Origin: Stappia indica | GTDB lineage: Bacteria; Pseudomonadota; Alphaproteobacteria; Rhizobiales; Stappiaceae | Direction of reading: 5' to 3' | Length of the DNA stretch: 64,000 bases | Assembly: GCF_001696535.1 (NCBI RefSeq) | Contig: NZ_MBQE01000004.1 | Span: 62,001-126,000 of the forward strand | Shown here: in pieces, positions 17,401 through 26,219 of the stretch | How positions within the stretch are numbered: the stretch's first letter is position 1 | Layout: every line of letters starts with the position of its first letter | Notes under the pieces: model-generated | Seen by the model: only the letters and a program-made list of their open reading frames with translations | What the model was told of the DNA's origin: nothing | Database searches by the model: none | Translations under genes and position numbers: made by a program

Positions 17401-18224
17401 TCGGGGCCGGGCAGCACCTCGCGGATATAGGCGGCCATGCCGCGCGACTGGTCCCACTGGCGCGGGTAGCCGAGCGAAACCTCCTCGAAGCGGGTTCCGT
17501 CGCGCCAGTCGGTGCGCCGCACGTGCAGATGGCCGGAGACCACGGCGCGCGCGTTGAACCGCCGGTGCCAGTCGGCTGTCGCCCGCGTCCCGCACCAGGG
17601 CGTGAAGCGCGGCGCACGCGGGATGTGGATGAGATCCTCGCGCAGCGGAAAATGGTTGATCAGCACCGTCGGCATGTCGGGGGGCAGGGCGGCCAGCCGC
17701 GCCTCCGTCTGCCGCAGGCGCTCGTTGCACCATGCCTCGCGCGAGGCGAAGGGGGCGGGATTGAGAAACATCTCGTCGGCGCAGACCGAGCCCATCTCGC
17801 GCGCCCAGCCGACGACGCCGTCGCGACTGACATGCGCCGGGCGGAAACTGTAGTCGTAGAGCAGGAACAATGGTGCGATGGCGCAGGGGCCGCCGTCGCC
17901 GGTCCAGATCTCGTACGGGTCTTCCGGGGTGACGACGCCATGCGCGCGCGCCGTCTCGACGAGGCGGCGATAGCGCTCCTCGCCCACCAGCGCGGGCAGC
18001 CCCGTCTCCTCCGGAATTGCCCACAGGTCGTGATTGCCCGGCACCCAGAAAACCCGCGCGAAGCGGCGCGTCAGCTCGGTGAAGGCAAGGCGCATTTGCT
18101 CGAACCGCTCGCCGACATCGCCGGCCAGAATCAGCCAGTCGTCGGGATAGTCCGGCAGCGCGAACAGGGCGTCGCGGTTTGCCGGGCTGGCGAGATGCAG
18201 GTCGCTGATGGCGCGAAGTTTCAT
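17358..18224 (-). CDS. Metallophosphoesterase, probable ACP phosphopantetheinyl hydrolase (PptH-like)
   Basis: This 288-residue calcineurin-like phosphoesterase has all metal-ligand motifs: SDLHL, GD, GNHDLW, NHFP and GHLH. Beyond the motifs, the segments FLLYDYSF, WCGTRATADWH and RFEEVSLGYPRQW resemble Mycobacterium tuberculosis PptH, from memory. PptH removes phosphopantetheine from carrier proteins, and its gene adjoins that of the transferase PptT. Here the gene overlaps the Sfp-type transferase gene tail to tail by 43 bases, which supports the same pairing. The predicted role is to reset or edit ACPs. A different phosphodiester substrate remains possible. Confidence 0.75.
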   Translation of the reverse strand: MKLRAISDLHLASPANRDALFALPDYPDDWLILAGDVGERFEQMRLAFTELTRRFARVFWVPGNHDLWAIPEETGLPALVGEERYRRLVETARAHGVVTPEDPYEIWTGDGGPCAIAPLFLLYDYSFRPAHVSRDGVVGWAREMGSVCADEMFLNPAPFASREAWCNERLRQTEARLAALPPDMPTVLINHFPLREDLIHIPRAPRFTPWCGTRATADWHRRFNARAVVSGHLHVRRTDWRDGTRFEEVSLGYPRQWDQSRGMAAYIREVLPGPDQAEDELAAPRFRK

Positions 18225-18279
18225 GCGGGGGCCTTGGCGGGAACCATGTCCGGGATCGTTCCTTGACCCCTGTTTTCAC

Positions 18280-19158
18280 ATGGGGAACACTCGCTACCGA
18301 CGTCAACCCCTTGAGGCGCGTCATGATTCCCCTTCGGCGACGGACGATCCCGTGACCTTGAAGACTGCGCTTCTGCCCGACGGCCGGGAAATCGCCTGCA
18401 TCAACCCCTACGAGGTTGATTTTGCAGTGCACGAGATCTTTTCGCAGGACCTTGCAGCGCATGGCCTGAGCCTGCCGCAGGACGGAACGATCTTCGATGT
18501 CGGCGCGAATATCGGCCTGTTCTCGCTCTATGCGCTGCAGCAGGCGCCGTCCGCGCGCGTCATCGCCTTCGAGCCGGTGCCGCCGGTCTTTGCCGCGCTG
18601 GAACGCAACCTGGAGGCCGCCGGGCCGCAGGCCGTTGCTGTGCCGCTGGGTCTTGGCGCCAAGGCCGGCGAGGTGGAGTTCGACTATTTTCCCGGCGTTG
18701 CCGCATTGTCGACGGCGCATAGCGAGGTCGGCGAGCGGATGGCCGGCGGCATTCGCGACCTTCTGACGGGAAGCGCCGGCGAGGCAGTGCGCGCCGTGAT
18801 CGAGCGCACCGGTGCCGGCGAACTGGCGCAGACGGAGGGCTTTCTCGATACCCTGCTCCGGGTGGAGCGGGTGCGGGCCCGCATCGACACGGTGTCGTCG
18901 CAGATGGCAGCCTACGGTGTCGAGGCGATCGACCTTCTGAAGATCGATACGGAAGGCGCCGAGGAGGAGGTGCTTGCCGGCATCGAGGAGGCCGACTGGC
19001 CGCGCATCCGCCAGCTGATGGTCGAGGTGCATCTGGGCCGGCCGAAGCTGGAAGAGATCGCGTCCGGGCTGGCGGCGCGTGGCTATCGGGTGACGACCGA
19101 CACGCATCCGCTTGCCGAAGGCGGGGCCGCGGTGTTTCACATCTACGCGGCGCGATAG
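18280..19158 (+). CDS. FkbM-family O-methyltransferase
   Basis: This 292-residue S-adenosylmethionine-dependent methyltransferase has the FkbM hallmarks: IFDVGANIGLFS (SAM motif I, near residue 73), AFEPVPP (motif II) and LLKIDTEGAEEEVLAG. The family methylates hydroxyl groups of natural products, often in polyketide tailoring. It heads the plus-strand run of accessory genes and is followed after 14 bases by the P450. The start is uncertain: an upstream ATG at 18208 overlaps the phosphoesterase gene, and a GTG at 18352 is the other candidate. A weak TTGACC/AACACT promoter-like pair near 18263-18291 would favour the later start. Confidence 0.85.
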   Translation: MGNTRYRRQPLEARHDSPSATDDPVTLKTALLPDGREIACINPYEVDFAVHEIFSQDLAAHGLSLPQDGTIFDVGANIGLFSLYALQQAPSARVIAFEPVPPVFAALERNLEAAGPQAVAVPLGLGAKAGEVEFDYFPGVAALSTAHSEVGERMAGGIRDLLTGSAGEAVRAVIERTGAGELAQTEGFLDTLLRVERVRARIDTVSSQMAAYGVEAIDLLKIDTEGAEEEVLAGIEEADWPRIRQLMVEVHLGRPKLEEIASGLAARGYRVTTDTHPLAEGGAAVFHIYAAR

Positions 19159-19172
19159 GAGCGGGCGGGCGC

Positions 19173-20429
19173 ATGAGCGAGCAAGGGGCTGCTGCGATGG
19201 GCGAGGGGATCGACTGGTGGTCGATCCTGACCGACCGGGCGTTCCTGGAGAACCCTTATGACGAGCTGAAGCGGCTGCAGGCGCTCGGCCCCGTTCATCT
19301 CGACGCGGCGTCCGGCGTCTATTTTGTGCTCGGACACCGTGCCTTCCTGAAGGTGGCGAAGTCCTCGGAACTCGGCCGAGACACCCGCCACTGGAAGAAC
19401 GGCTGGACCGCGCCCGAGTACCGGGTGCACGATCCCGTCGGCTACCGGCTCTTCAGCGAGTTCCAGCCGCAGATGATCAATTGCGACGGTGCCGAGCACG
19501 CGCGCATGCGCAAGGTCTACGAGCCGGCCTTCCGCTCGCAGGCGGTGCGCGATGTCGGCGCCCTTGTCGAGGCCGAGGCCGCGCAACTGCTCGATGCGAT
19601 GCCCCGCGAGGGCACGGTCGATTTCATCGAGGCCTTTGCCGGTCCCCTGCCGCTCCGGGTCCTGTGCAAGCTCTTCGACATTCCGCAAAGCCTCGACGAG
19701 ACGGTCGCGCGCTGGAGCGCCTCGCTGATCCGCATCGGCGACATCCTGATGACGCCGGACCAGAAGAGCGAGGCGCTTGAGGCGCTGACCGAGTTCAAGG
19801 CCTTCCTGCGCGAGCACGTCGCCGCCCGCCGGGCCCGGCCGGGCGACAGCCTGATGGACCTTGCGATCCGCGCCCATGACGACGGCACGCTCGACGAGGA
19901 GGAGACGCTGACCAATCTCGTCTCCATGCTGGTCGCGGGCCATGAGACCACGGTGACGCTGATCGGCAACGGCCTGCTGCTGCTGCTCCGGCATCCGGAC
20001 GAGATGGCGCGGCTGCGCGCCGACCGGAGCCTGCTGCGCACCGCCATCGAGGAGTTCCTGCGCATGGAGCCTGGCGGCAACATGATCCTGCGCGTGGCGC
20101 GCGAGGATGTCGATGTCGAGGGCACGCTGATCCCGGCGGGTGCTCCGGTTCTCGGTCTTGTCGGGGCGATCAACCGCGATCCGGCCCGGTTCGAGCGCGC
20201 CGACGAGGTCGATATCGGCCGGCCGGCCAATGCCCAGCTCACTTTCGGGTCCGGTCCGCATGTGTGCATCGGTGCGCCGCTGGCCCGGCTTGAGGCGCAT
20301 GTCGCCTTTTCCGCGCTATTGGACCGCTACGGCTCCATCGAACTGGCCGGCGAGCCGGAATGGCGGCTCGACCGGCTGAATGCCCGTGGGCTCGGCCGGC
20401 TGCCGGTGCGCGTTGGAGGTGCTGCATGA
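19173..20429 (+). CDS. Cytochrome P450 monooxygenase
   Basis: This 418-residue soluble bacterial P450 has the I-helix motif AGHETT (near residue 255), the EEFLR K-helix motif and the haem loop FGSGPHVCIG with axial Cys365. Length and motifs indicate an intact class I enzyme that needs external ferredoxin and reductase, and none is encoded nearby. It precedes the beta-branching genes and its stop overlaps the start of the HMG-CoA-synthase homologue (ATGA). It should hydroxylate the polyketide or close an oxygen bridge. With the adjacent O-methyltransferase it could form a methylenedioxy group. Confidence 0.9.
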   Translation: MSEQGAAAMGEGIDWWSILTDRAFLENPYDELKRLQALGPVHLDAASGVYFVLGHRAFLKVAKSSELGRDTRHWKNGWTAPEYRVHDPVGYRLFSEFQPQMINCDGAEHARMRKVYEPAFRSQAVRDVGALVEAEAAQLLDAMPREGTVDFIEAFAGPLPLRVLCKLFDIPQSLDETVARWSASLIRIGDILMTPDQKSEALEALTEFKAFLREHVAARRARPGDSLMDLAIRAHDDGTLDEEETLTNLVSMLVAGHETTVTLIGNGLLLLLRHPDEMARLRADRSLLRTAIEEFLRMEPGGNMILRVAREDVDVEGTLIPAGAPVLGLVGAINRDPARFERADEVDIGRPANAQLTFGSGPHVCIGAPLARLEAHVAFSALLDRYGSIELAGEPEWRLDRLNARGLGRLPVRVGGAA

Positions 20430-21682
20430 CCCGTGCGGTCGGTATCGAGGCGATGAACGTCTATGGCGGCATGGCCTGTCTCGACGTGAAGGAACTCTGC
20501 CTGCATCGCGGGCTCGACATGCCCCGGTTCGAGAACCTCTTGGTTCAGGAAAAGACGGTGGCGCTGCCTTACGAGGACCCGGTCACCTTCGCGGTGAATG
20601 CGGCCCGGCCGTTGATCGATGCGCTGGCGCCGGAGGAGCGGGCCCGCATCGAGATGGTGGTGACCTGCACCGAGTCCGGTATCGACTTCGGAAAGTCGCT
20701 CAGCACCTATGTGCATGCGCATCTGGACCTGCCGTCCAACTGCCGGCTCTTCGAGATCAAGCAGGCCTGCTACTCCGGCACGGCCGGCTTGCAGATGGCG
20801 GTGAATTTCCTGCTCGCCCAGACCTCGCCCGGCGCCAAGGCCCTGGTGGTGGCGACCGACATTTCCCGCTTTGCGCTCGCCGATGCCGGCGCTGTGGAGG
20901 AATGGGCCTATTCGGAACCGAGCTCCGGCGCCGGCGCGGTGGCGATGCTGGTCTCCGATACGCCGCATGTCCTGCGCATCGATGCGGGAGCCTATGGCAA
21001 TCACGCCTTCGAGGTGATGGACACCTGCCGCCCCGGCCCGGATACCGAGGCGGGCGACGCGGACCTCTCGCTGATGGCCTATCTCGACTGCTGCGAGGGT
21101 GCGTTCCGCGACTATAGCCGCCGGGTGGAGAACGCGGACTTTCGTGAAAGCTTCGGACAGCTGTGCTTCCACACGCCGTTCGGGGGCATGGTCAAGGGCG
21201 CCCACCGGCACCTGATGCGCCGACTCGACAAGGCACCGCCCAAGGAGATCGAGGCCGACTTCCAGGCGCGTCTGGCGCCGAGCCTTGCCTTCGGCAAGCG
21301 GGTCGGCAACACCGCCGGCGGCTCGGTCTTCGTGGCGCTGGCCGGCATGCTGGAGACGGTGGCAATCGATGCGCCGATGCGGGTCGGACTGTTCTCCTAC
21401 GGCTCGGGCTGCTGCTCGGAGTTCTACAGCGGCGTCGTGACGCCGGAGAGCAGCGAGCGTCTGCGCGCGATGCGCATCCCGCAGGCGCTGGACCGCCGCC
21501 ACCGCCTCACGATCGAGGAATACGAGACGCTGCTGCGCGGCGAGAGCGTCGTGCGCTTCGGCACGAAGGATGCCGAGCTGAACCACCAGATTGTGCCGGA
21601 CGCCTGGCCGGTCGATGCAGCCGGCGATCGGCTTGTGCTGGATGCGGTCGTCGGCTACCACCGCAAGTACATCTGGATCTGA
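20426..21682 (+). CDS. HMG-CoA synthase homologue for polyketide beta-branching
   Basis: This 418-residue enzyme adds an acetyl carbanion from the donor ACP onto a beta-keto group of the growing chain. The catalytic Cys115 lies in QACYSGTAG, and downstream family segments such as FHTPFGGMVKGAH and GNTAGGS are present. The start is the ATG that overlaps the P450 stop and follows GGAGG; the earlier in-frame codons lie over the P450 gene. It is followed by the donor ACP, the decarboxylating KS and ECH1, which is the classic HMGS cassette order. Its targets should be the tandem ACPs of module 5 in PKS1. Confidence 0.93.
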   Translation: MTRAVGIEAMNVYGGMACLDVKELCLHRGLDMPRFENLLVQEKTVALPYEDPVTFAVNAARPLIDALAPEERARIEMVVTCTESGIDFGKSLSTYVHAHLDLPSNCRLFEIKQACYSGTAGLQMAVNFLLAQTSPGAKALVVATDISRFALADAGAVEEWAYSEPSSGAGAVAMLVSDTPHVLRIDAGAYGNHAFEVMDTCRPGPDTEAGDADLSLMAYLDCCEGAFRDYSRRVENADFRESFGQLCFHTPFGGMVKGAHRHLMRRLDKAPPKEIEADFQARLAPSLAFGKRVGNTAGGSVFVALAGMLETVAIDAPMRVGLFSYGSGCCSEFYSGVVTPESSERLRAMRIPQALDRRHRLTIEEYETLLRGESVVRFGTKDAELNHQIVPDAWPVDAAGDRLVLDAVVGYHRKYIWI

Positions 21683-21725
21683 GCCGGGCTGCCGCAACAG
21701 CGGCGGACCTGGAAAAGGGGGCGAG

Positions 21726-21971
21726 TTGGACAGCGACCGGATTGCCGAGATCATCATTGCCGAGATCCGCAGCACCGTGCCGGAGCTGGAGGCGCAGCCC
21801 ATCACCCGCGGCGATTCCATGGCCGATCTCGGGGTCGATTCCATCGAGCGCAGCGAGATCATCCTGGCGACGCTGGAGGCCATCGGCCTGAAGGTGCCGA
21901 TGGTCCAGCTGCACGGCCCGCGCAACATCGGCGAGCTGGCCGATCTGCTGCATGCCAAGTCCAAGGCCTGA
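21726..21971 (+). CDS. Free donor ACP of the beta-branching cassette
   Basis: This 81-residue acyl carrier protein has the phosphopantetheine Ser39 in LGVDSIERSE. It should carry malonyl, then acetyl after decarboxylation by the neighbouring KS homologue, and deliver it to the HMG-CoA-synthase homologue. The likely start is TTG, preceded by AAGGGGGCGAG; no ATG or GTG fits the domain boundary. Its 3' end overlaps the KS gene by 20 bases. Confidence 0.85.
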   Translation: MDSDRIAEIIIAEIRSTVPELEAQPITRGDSMADLGVDSIERSEIILATLEAIGLKVPMVQLHGPRNIGELADLLHAKSKA

Positions 21972-23172
21972 CCCGCATCCGCCCGTCGTCACCGGCATCG
22001 GGGTCGCCAGCGGTCTCGGCCACGGCAAGGATGCGTTCCGCGCCGGACTGTTCGAGGGGCGGAGCGTTTTCGCACCGCTTGCCCGCCCCGGCCGGCAGCG
22101 CGGCGACGGCAGCCCGCCGTTCTTCGGCGTCGAGATGCCCGATCCGCCTTCCATCCTGCCGCCCCGTGTGGAGCGCACCGCGGGCCTGAGCGGACGTGCG
22201 GCGGTTGCCGTCCTCGACGAGGCCTGGCGCGAGGCGGGGCTGGATCGCGTGTCGCCTGAGCGGATCGGCCTGATCGTCGGCGGGTCGAACCTGATGGCGC
22301 GCGAGCAGCTCTTGAGCCTGCGCGACTACGCCGACCGGCTCGACTTCCTGCCGCCGCGACACGGCCACGTCTTCCTGGACACCGATATCTGCGGCCTGTG
22401 CGCTTCGCAGTTTCCCATCCGCGGCTTTGCCCACACGATCGGAGCGGCCTCGGCGAGCGGCGCGGCCGCCATCGTCGAGGCGGTCGAGGCCGTGCGGAGC
22501 GGCAGGGTCGATGCCTGCATCGCCCTCGGCGCGTTGCAGGACGTCTCCCTGATGGACCTGCAAGGCTTCCGGGCGCTCGGTGCGCTGGGCGCCGGGCCGG
22601 TCTGCCGGCCGATGGACACGGGTCATGACGGCTTCCTCTATGGCGAGGCCTGCGCCGCGCTGGTCGTCACCCGGCCGGGCCATTCCGCAGGCACGGTCTA
22701 TGGCCGCGTGCTTGGAACGGGCTTTTGCACCGATGGCAGCCGCGGCCCGGAGCCGAATTCCGAGGCGCAGGTCCGTGCCGCGCAAGACGCGCTGGCCGCG
22801 GCCGGACTGGTGGCTGCCGACATCGACTACGTCAACGGCCATGCCACGGGAACGCCATCCGGCGACGAGGCGGAACTCGCCACCATGCGCCGGCTTGGCC
22901 TCGGTCACGCACGGGGCAACGCCACCAAGTCGATCATCGGGCACGGCCTGAGCGCGGCCGGCGCGGTCGAAGCCGCTGCCGTGCTGATCCAGATGCGCGA
23001 GCGGCTGCTGCATCCGACGCTTCATCTCGATGCGCCGCTGGACGAGGCTTTTCGCTGGGTGCGAGGCGCGGCGCAGGAACACCGCATCCGCCACGCATTG
23101 AAGTTTTCCTTCGGTTTCGGCGGCACCAATGTCGCGCTGGTCTTCGGGGCGCCGGAAGGAGAGGCGACATGA
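21952..23172 (+). CDS. Decarboxylating ketosynthase homologue (Cys to Ser)
   Basis: This 406-residue free KS-like protein keeps both catalytic His residues (VNGHATGT and KSIIGHGLS) but has Ser167 in GAASASG, where condensing enzymes have Cys. That substitution defines the KS homologues that decarboxylate malonyl-ACP to acetyl-ACP in beta-branching pathways. The reading frame overlaps the donor-ACP gene at its start and the ECH1 gene at its end (ATGA), consistent with one translationally coupled cassette. It is not expected to form C-C bonds. Confidence 0.9.
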   Translation: MPSPRPDPHPPVVTGIGVASGLGHGKDAFRAGLFEGRSVFAPLARPGRQRGDGSPPFFGVEMPDPPSILPPRVERTAGLSGRAAVAVLDEAWREAGLDRVSPERIGLIVGGSNLMAREQLLSLRDYADRLDFLPPRHGHVFLDTDICGLCASQFPIRGFAHTIGAASASGAAAIVEAVEAVRSGRVDACIALGALQDVSLMDLQGFRALGALGAGPVCRPMDTGHDGFLYGEACAALVVTRPGHSAGTVYGRVLGTGFCTDGSRGPEPNSEAQVRAAQDALAAAGLVAADIDYVNGHATGTPSGDEAELATMRRLGLGHARGNATKSIIGHGLSAAGAVEAAAVLIQMRERLLHPTLHLDAPLDEAFRWVRGAAQEHRIRHALKFSFGFGGTNVALVFGAPEGEAT

Positions 23173-23942
23173 GCGGGTTCTCGACGATTTCCTGCAGCAT
23201 CGCGCAGGGCATCTGCCGCATCCGCTTCGTCCGGCCGGAGGCGGGCAACAGCATCACGCCCCAGATGGTGAGCGAGCTGCACGCCGCCTTCGACCTTTGC
23301 GAAGCGAAGGAGGGGCCGGATGGCCGCGCAGTCACGGTCGTTGTGCTGGAAGGCAGCGACGATGTCTTCTGCATGGGCGGCGATTTCGACGCCGTCGCGG
23401 AGGATGCGGCGCCGATGGACCCGGCGCCCCTCTACGATCTGTGGCTGCGCATGGCGCGCGGCCCCTTCGTCACGGTGAGCGTGGTGCGGGGCAGGGCGAA
23501 TGCCGGCGGCGTCGGGCTGGCCGCCGCCGCCGATATCGTGCTGGCGGACGAGAGCGCGAGCTTTGCCCTGTCCGAGCTGCTGTTCGGCCTGTTCCCGGCC
23601 TGCGTGCTGCCGTTCCTGGCGCGCCGTGTGGGGGCGCAGCGTGCCCGCTACATGACCTTGATGACGCGGCCGGTGGGCGCGCGCGATGCCCTGTCCTTCG
23701 GGCTTGTCGATGCGCTGGGCGAGCGGGCCGACGAGCTGTTGCGCCAGCACTTGATGCGGCTGCGGCTGCCGGGGCGGGGGGGCATCGCCCGCTTCAAGAC
23801 GCATGCGGCCGCAGGGCCAGATGACCTTGAGGGCCAGCGCGAAGCAGCGCTTGCCGCCAATCGCGAGATGTTCGCCGATCCGAAGATCCGCGCCGATATC
23901 CGCCGCTACGTGAGAGACGCCAAGTTCCCCTGGGAGGCGTGA
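23169..23942 (+). CDS. Enoyl-CoA hydratase homologue ECH1 (beta-branch dehydratase)
   Basis: This 257-residue crotonase-fold protein should dehydrate the HMG-type branch formed by the HMGS homologue. The oxyanion-hole segments VFCMGGDFD and GRANAGGVGLAAAADIVLA are clear. The decarboxylating partner (ECH2) is not a separate gene but a domain in module 5 of PKS1. The start is the ATG that overlaps the KS stop; the much longer open frame to the left is a shadow of the KS gene. The last 37 bases overlap the convergent amidotransferase gene. Confidence 0.9.
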   Translation: MSGFSTISCSIAQGICRIRFVRPEAGNSITPQMVSELHAAFDLCEAKEGPDGRAVTVVVLEGSDDVFCMGGDFDAVAEDAAPMDPAPLYDLWLRMARGPFVTVSVVRGRANAGGVGLAAAADIVLADESASFALSELLFGLFPACVLPFLARRVGAQRARYMTLMTRPVGARDALSFGLVDALGERADELLRQHLMRLRLPGRGGIARFKTHAAAGPDDLEGQREAALAANREMFADPKIRADIRRYVRDAKFPWEA

Positions 23943-25915
23943 GGCGCGGCCTCGGCCCGCAGGTCCACCGCGCGTTGCAGCGGCGGCAGGGCGCTTGACC
24001 CGCCTGCCTGCCCGAGCCCCTGCCGCTGCACGAAAAAGCGGTCGAGCAGGGCGATGGAGAGCAGGAACAGGAAGGTCTGGTTTTCCTTCGTGCTGACCTC
24101 TTCGGCCGGCTTGGTCAGCACTTTCGTGGCAAGGCGCTGGGCGAATTTCGCATTGAGGAAGGGCAGGTTCGCCAGCTCGCTCTCCGACAGGACGAGATCG
24201 AGATAGTCCGGCCGGCGCGCCGCAAAGGCCGCCGCGTCCGGTGCCCGGTATGGGAACTTGCGCTTGTCGGCGACAGCGCCCGGCAGCCGGTCGCGGAAAG
24301 CCTCGCGCAACAGCCGCTTCTCGGTGAACCCGTCGTCGAAGCGCAGATTGACCGAGGAGGCGAGCCCGATCACCGACGGGTCGAGGAACGGGCAGCGGTT
24401 CTCCACCCCGTGGGCTAGGCTCATGCGGTCGCCCTGGGTCGACAGCAGGTAGCCGGGCAGCAGGGTCTTGTATTCCAGCCACTGGGCCTTCTCGACCGCG
24501 CTCATCGAGCCGAACGCCGGATTGCCGCCGACAAGCGCCGAAATCTCGGCGAAGGGGTGGCCCGGCGCGCTCAGCAGGCGGGCCGAGAACTGGCCGTTCT
24601 GGAAGCGCAGCTCGTGCGAGAAGAGGCCCGGCATCTTCTCGGCCGAGAACTGGTGGTAGAGCCCGGTGACGGCGGCGATGTCCTTCGGCCCGTAATGGGC
24701 AAGGTGCGGGTAGAGCCGCTCCAGCCGGCTCCGGCGCATGTCCTCGGGAAGCTCGTTCCACGCAGCGCGCAGCATCGTTTCCTTGAACAGGTCGTAGCCG
24801 AGGAACGCCTCGTCGGCGCCTTCGCCGCTGAGGATCACCTTGATGCCTGCCTCGCGGGTGCGCTGCGACAGCAGGAACATGGGGATGAAGGCGCTGCGAA
24901 ACGCCGGCACTTCCGCGTGATAGACCGCGTCGGGGCAGGCCTCGGCGATGTCGGCATGGCTGATGCGGCGGGCGTGATGGCGGGTGCCCAGATGCTCCGC
25001 GACGAGGCGCTGTTCTGCCGACTCGTCGAACTCCGCGTCCTCGAATTCGACCGAGAACGTGGAGAGCGGATGCGGGGTCAGCTCGCGGGCGAGCGCGGCG
25101 ACGATGGCCGAATCCACCCCGCCGCTGAGATAGACGCCGACCTCCACGTCGCTGCGCAGCCGCAGGGAAACGGCGTCGGTGAGCTGCGCGCGGATGCGCT
25201 CGACCGCCTCCTGCTCGCTGGCGATGGTCTCGCTGGGTGCGAAGGACAATTCGTCGTAGACGAAGCGCTCTATCCGGCCCCCGCGCACCCTTGCCCATTC
25301 TCCCATGGGCAGGCTCTCGATGCCGCGAAAGCCCGACTGGTGCGGCAGCGGCGTCCACTGGCCGAGAATGGAGGCGAGCTGCTCGGGGTCCTGCTCGAAC
25401 CGGAAGCCGGGAACGGCCAGGAAGGCCTTCATCTCGGAGGCGAAGAGGATCGTCTCGCCGTGGCGGGCGAGGAACAGCGGGCGCTTGCCGTAGCGGTCGC
25501 GGGCGAGAAACAGGTCCTTCTGCCGGCGGTCGTAAAGCGCAAAGGAGAAACCGCCGTTGAAGCGCTTCAGGCAATCCGGGCCCCAGGCCATCCAGGCGCG
25601 CAGCACGACTTCGGTGTCGCAGTCCGTGCGGAACACATGACCGAGGCCGACAAGCGTCTCGCGCAGTTCCCGGTAGTTGTAGACCTCGCCGTTGTAGCAG
25701 AGCCAGTAGCGCCCGCTTTCGTCGCTGATCGGCTGCACGCCGGCGGCCGGATCGAGGATCGCCAGCCGCACCGTGCCCATGGCCAGTCCGTCGTCGAGCA
25801 CATAGCCGGCGCCGTCCGGCCCGCGATGGGCGATTGCCGCCAGCATGCCGCAGATCCGGCCCTGCGGATCGTCGCAGCTGCGATCGGCGCTGATGAAGCC
25901 GGCAATGCCGCACAT
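23906..25915 (-). CDS. AsnB-type amidotransferase (asparagine synthetase family)
   Basis: This 669-residue enzyme has an N-terminal glutaminase domain with nucleophile Cys2 (MCGIAGF) and a C-terminal synthetase domain with the ATP-binding SGGVDS loop (264-269). It should use glutamine and ATP to turn a carboxylate into a primary amide. It is paired in one minus-strand unit with a free ACP, 55 bases downstream of it. In glutarimide polyketide pathways an amidotransferase and a free ACP make malonamyl-ACP as the starter unit. The first PKS protein here lacks a loading domain, which fits. Housekeeping asparagine synthesis is unlikely in this position. Confidence 0.88.
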   Translation of the reverse strand: MCGIAGFISADRSCDDPQGRICGMLAAIAHRGPDGAGYVLDDGLAMGTVRLAILDPAAGVQPISDESGRYWLCYNGEVYNYRELRETLVGLGHVFRTDCDTEVVLRAWMAWGPDCLKRFNGGFSFALYDRRQKDLFLARDRYGKRPLFLARHGETILFASEMKAFLAVPGFRFEQDPEQLASILGQWTPLPHQSGFRGIESLPMGEWARVRGGRIERFVYDELSFAPSETIASEQEAVERIRAQLTDAVSLRLRSDVEVGVYLSGGVDSAIVAALARELTPHPLSTFSVEFEDAEFDESAEQRLVAEHLGTRHHARRISHADIAEACPDAVYHAEVPAFRSAFIPMFLLSQRTREAGIKVILSGEGADEAFLGYDLFKETMLRAAWNELPEDMRRSRLERLYPHLAHYGPKDIAAVTGLYHQFSAEKMPGLFSHELRFQNGQFSARLLSAPGHPFAEISALVGGNPAFGSMSAVEKAQWLEYKTLLPGYLLSTQGDRMSLAHGVENRCPFLDPSVIGLASSVNLRFDDGFTEKRLLREAFRDRLPGAVADKRKFPYRAPDAAAFAARRPDYLDLVLSESELANLPFLNAKFAQRLATKVLTKPAEEVSTKENQTFLFLLSIALLDRFFVQRQGLGQAGGSSALPPLQRAVDLRAEAAPHASQGNLASLT

Positions 25916-25970
25916 GACGTCGCGTGCCCCCTGGTCGGTCTCTGCTTGCTGGCGTTCGGTGTCGCGGCGG

Positions 25971-26219
25971 TCAGCCCGCTGCGCGCTCGGCGACCTTGCG
26001 GGCGACCGTTTCGCGGATCTGGACGAGGCTCACCAGCACGTCGCCGGTCATTTCCTGCTCGGTGAAGCGGATGTCGAATTCCTGCTCGAGAAAGCGGATC
26101 AGCTGCACGTAGCCGAAGGAGTCCATCACGCCTTCCTTGAACAGGTCGGAGTCCTCGGGAAAGGAGTCGTCGAACTCGATCAGGAACTGTTCCTCGATGA
26201 AGTCCCGGATTTTTTCCAT
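25971..26219 (-). CDS. Free starter ACP paired with the amidotransferase
   Basis: This 82-residue acidic carrier protein has its phosphopantetheine Ser34 in GVMDSFGYVQL. It is unlike the PKS ACPs (DSI motif) and closer to stand-alone carriers such as D-alanyl or aminoacyl carrier proteins. It is the first gene of the short minus-strand unit with the AsnB-type enzyme. The predicted role is to hold malonate during amidation and present malonamyl to the first KS of PKS1. This role is inferred from gene pairing. Confidence 0.82.
   Translation of the reverse strand: MEKIRDFIEEQFLIEFDDSFPEDSDLFKEGVMDSFGYVQLIRFLEQEFDIRFTEQEMTGDVLVSLVQIRETVARKVAERAAG

Noticed and set aside
15907-19140. Minus-strand open frame of 1077 codons across five genes
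   Set aside because: It spans genes on both strands that have clear families; no domain is recognisable in its translation.
21952-23172. Inactivated KS as a pseudogene
   Set aside because: Loss of Cys is functional here: Ser at that site with both His retained is the rule for decarboxylating KS homologues of HMGS cassettes.
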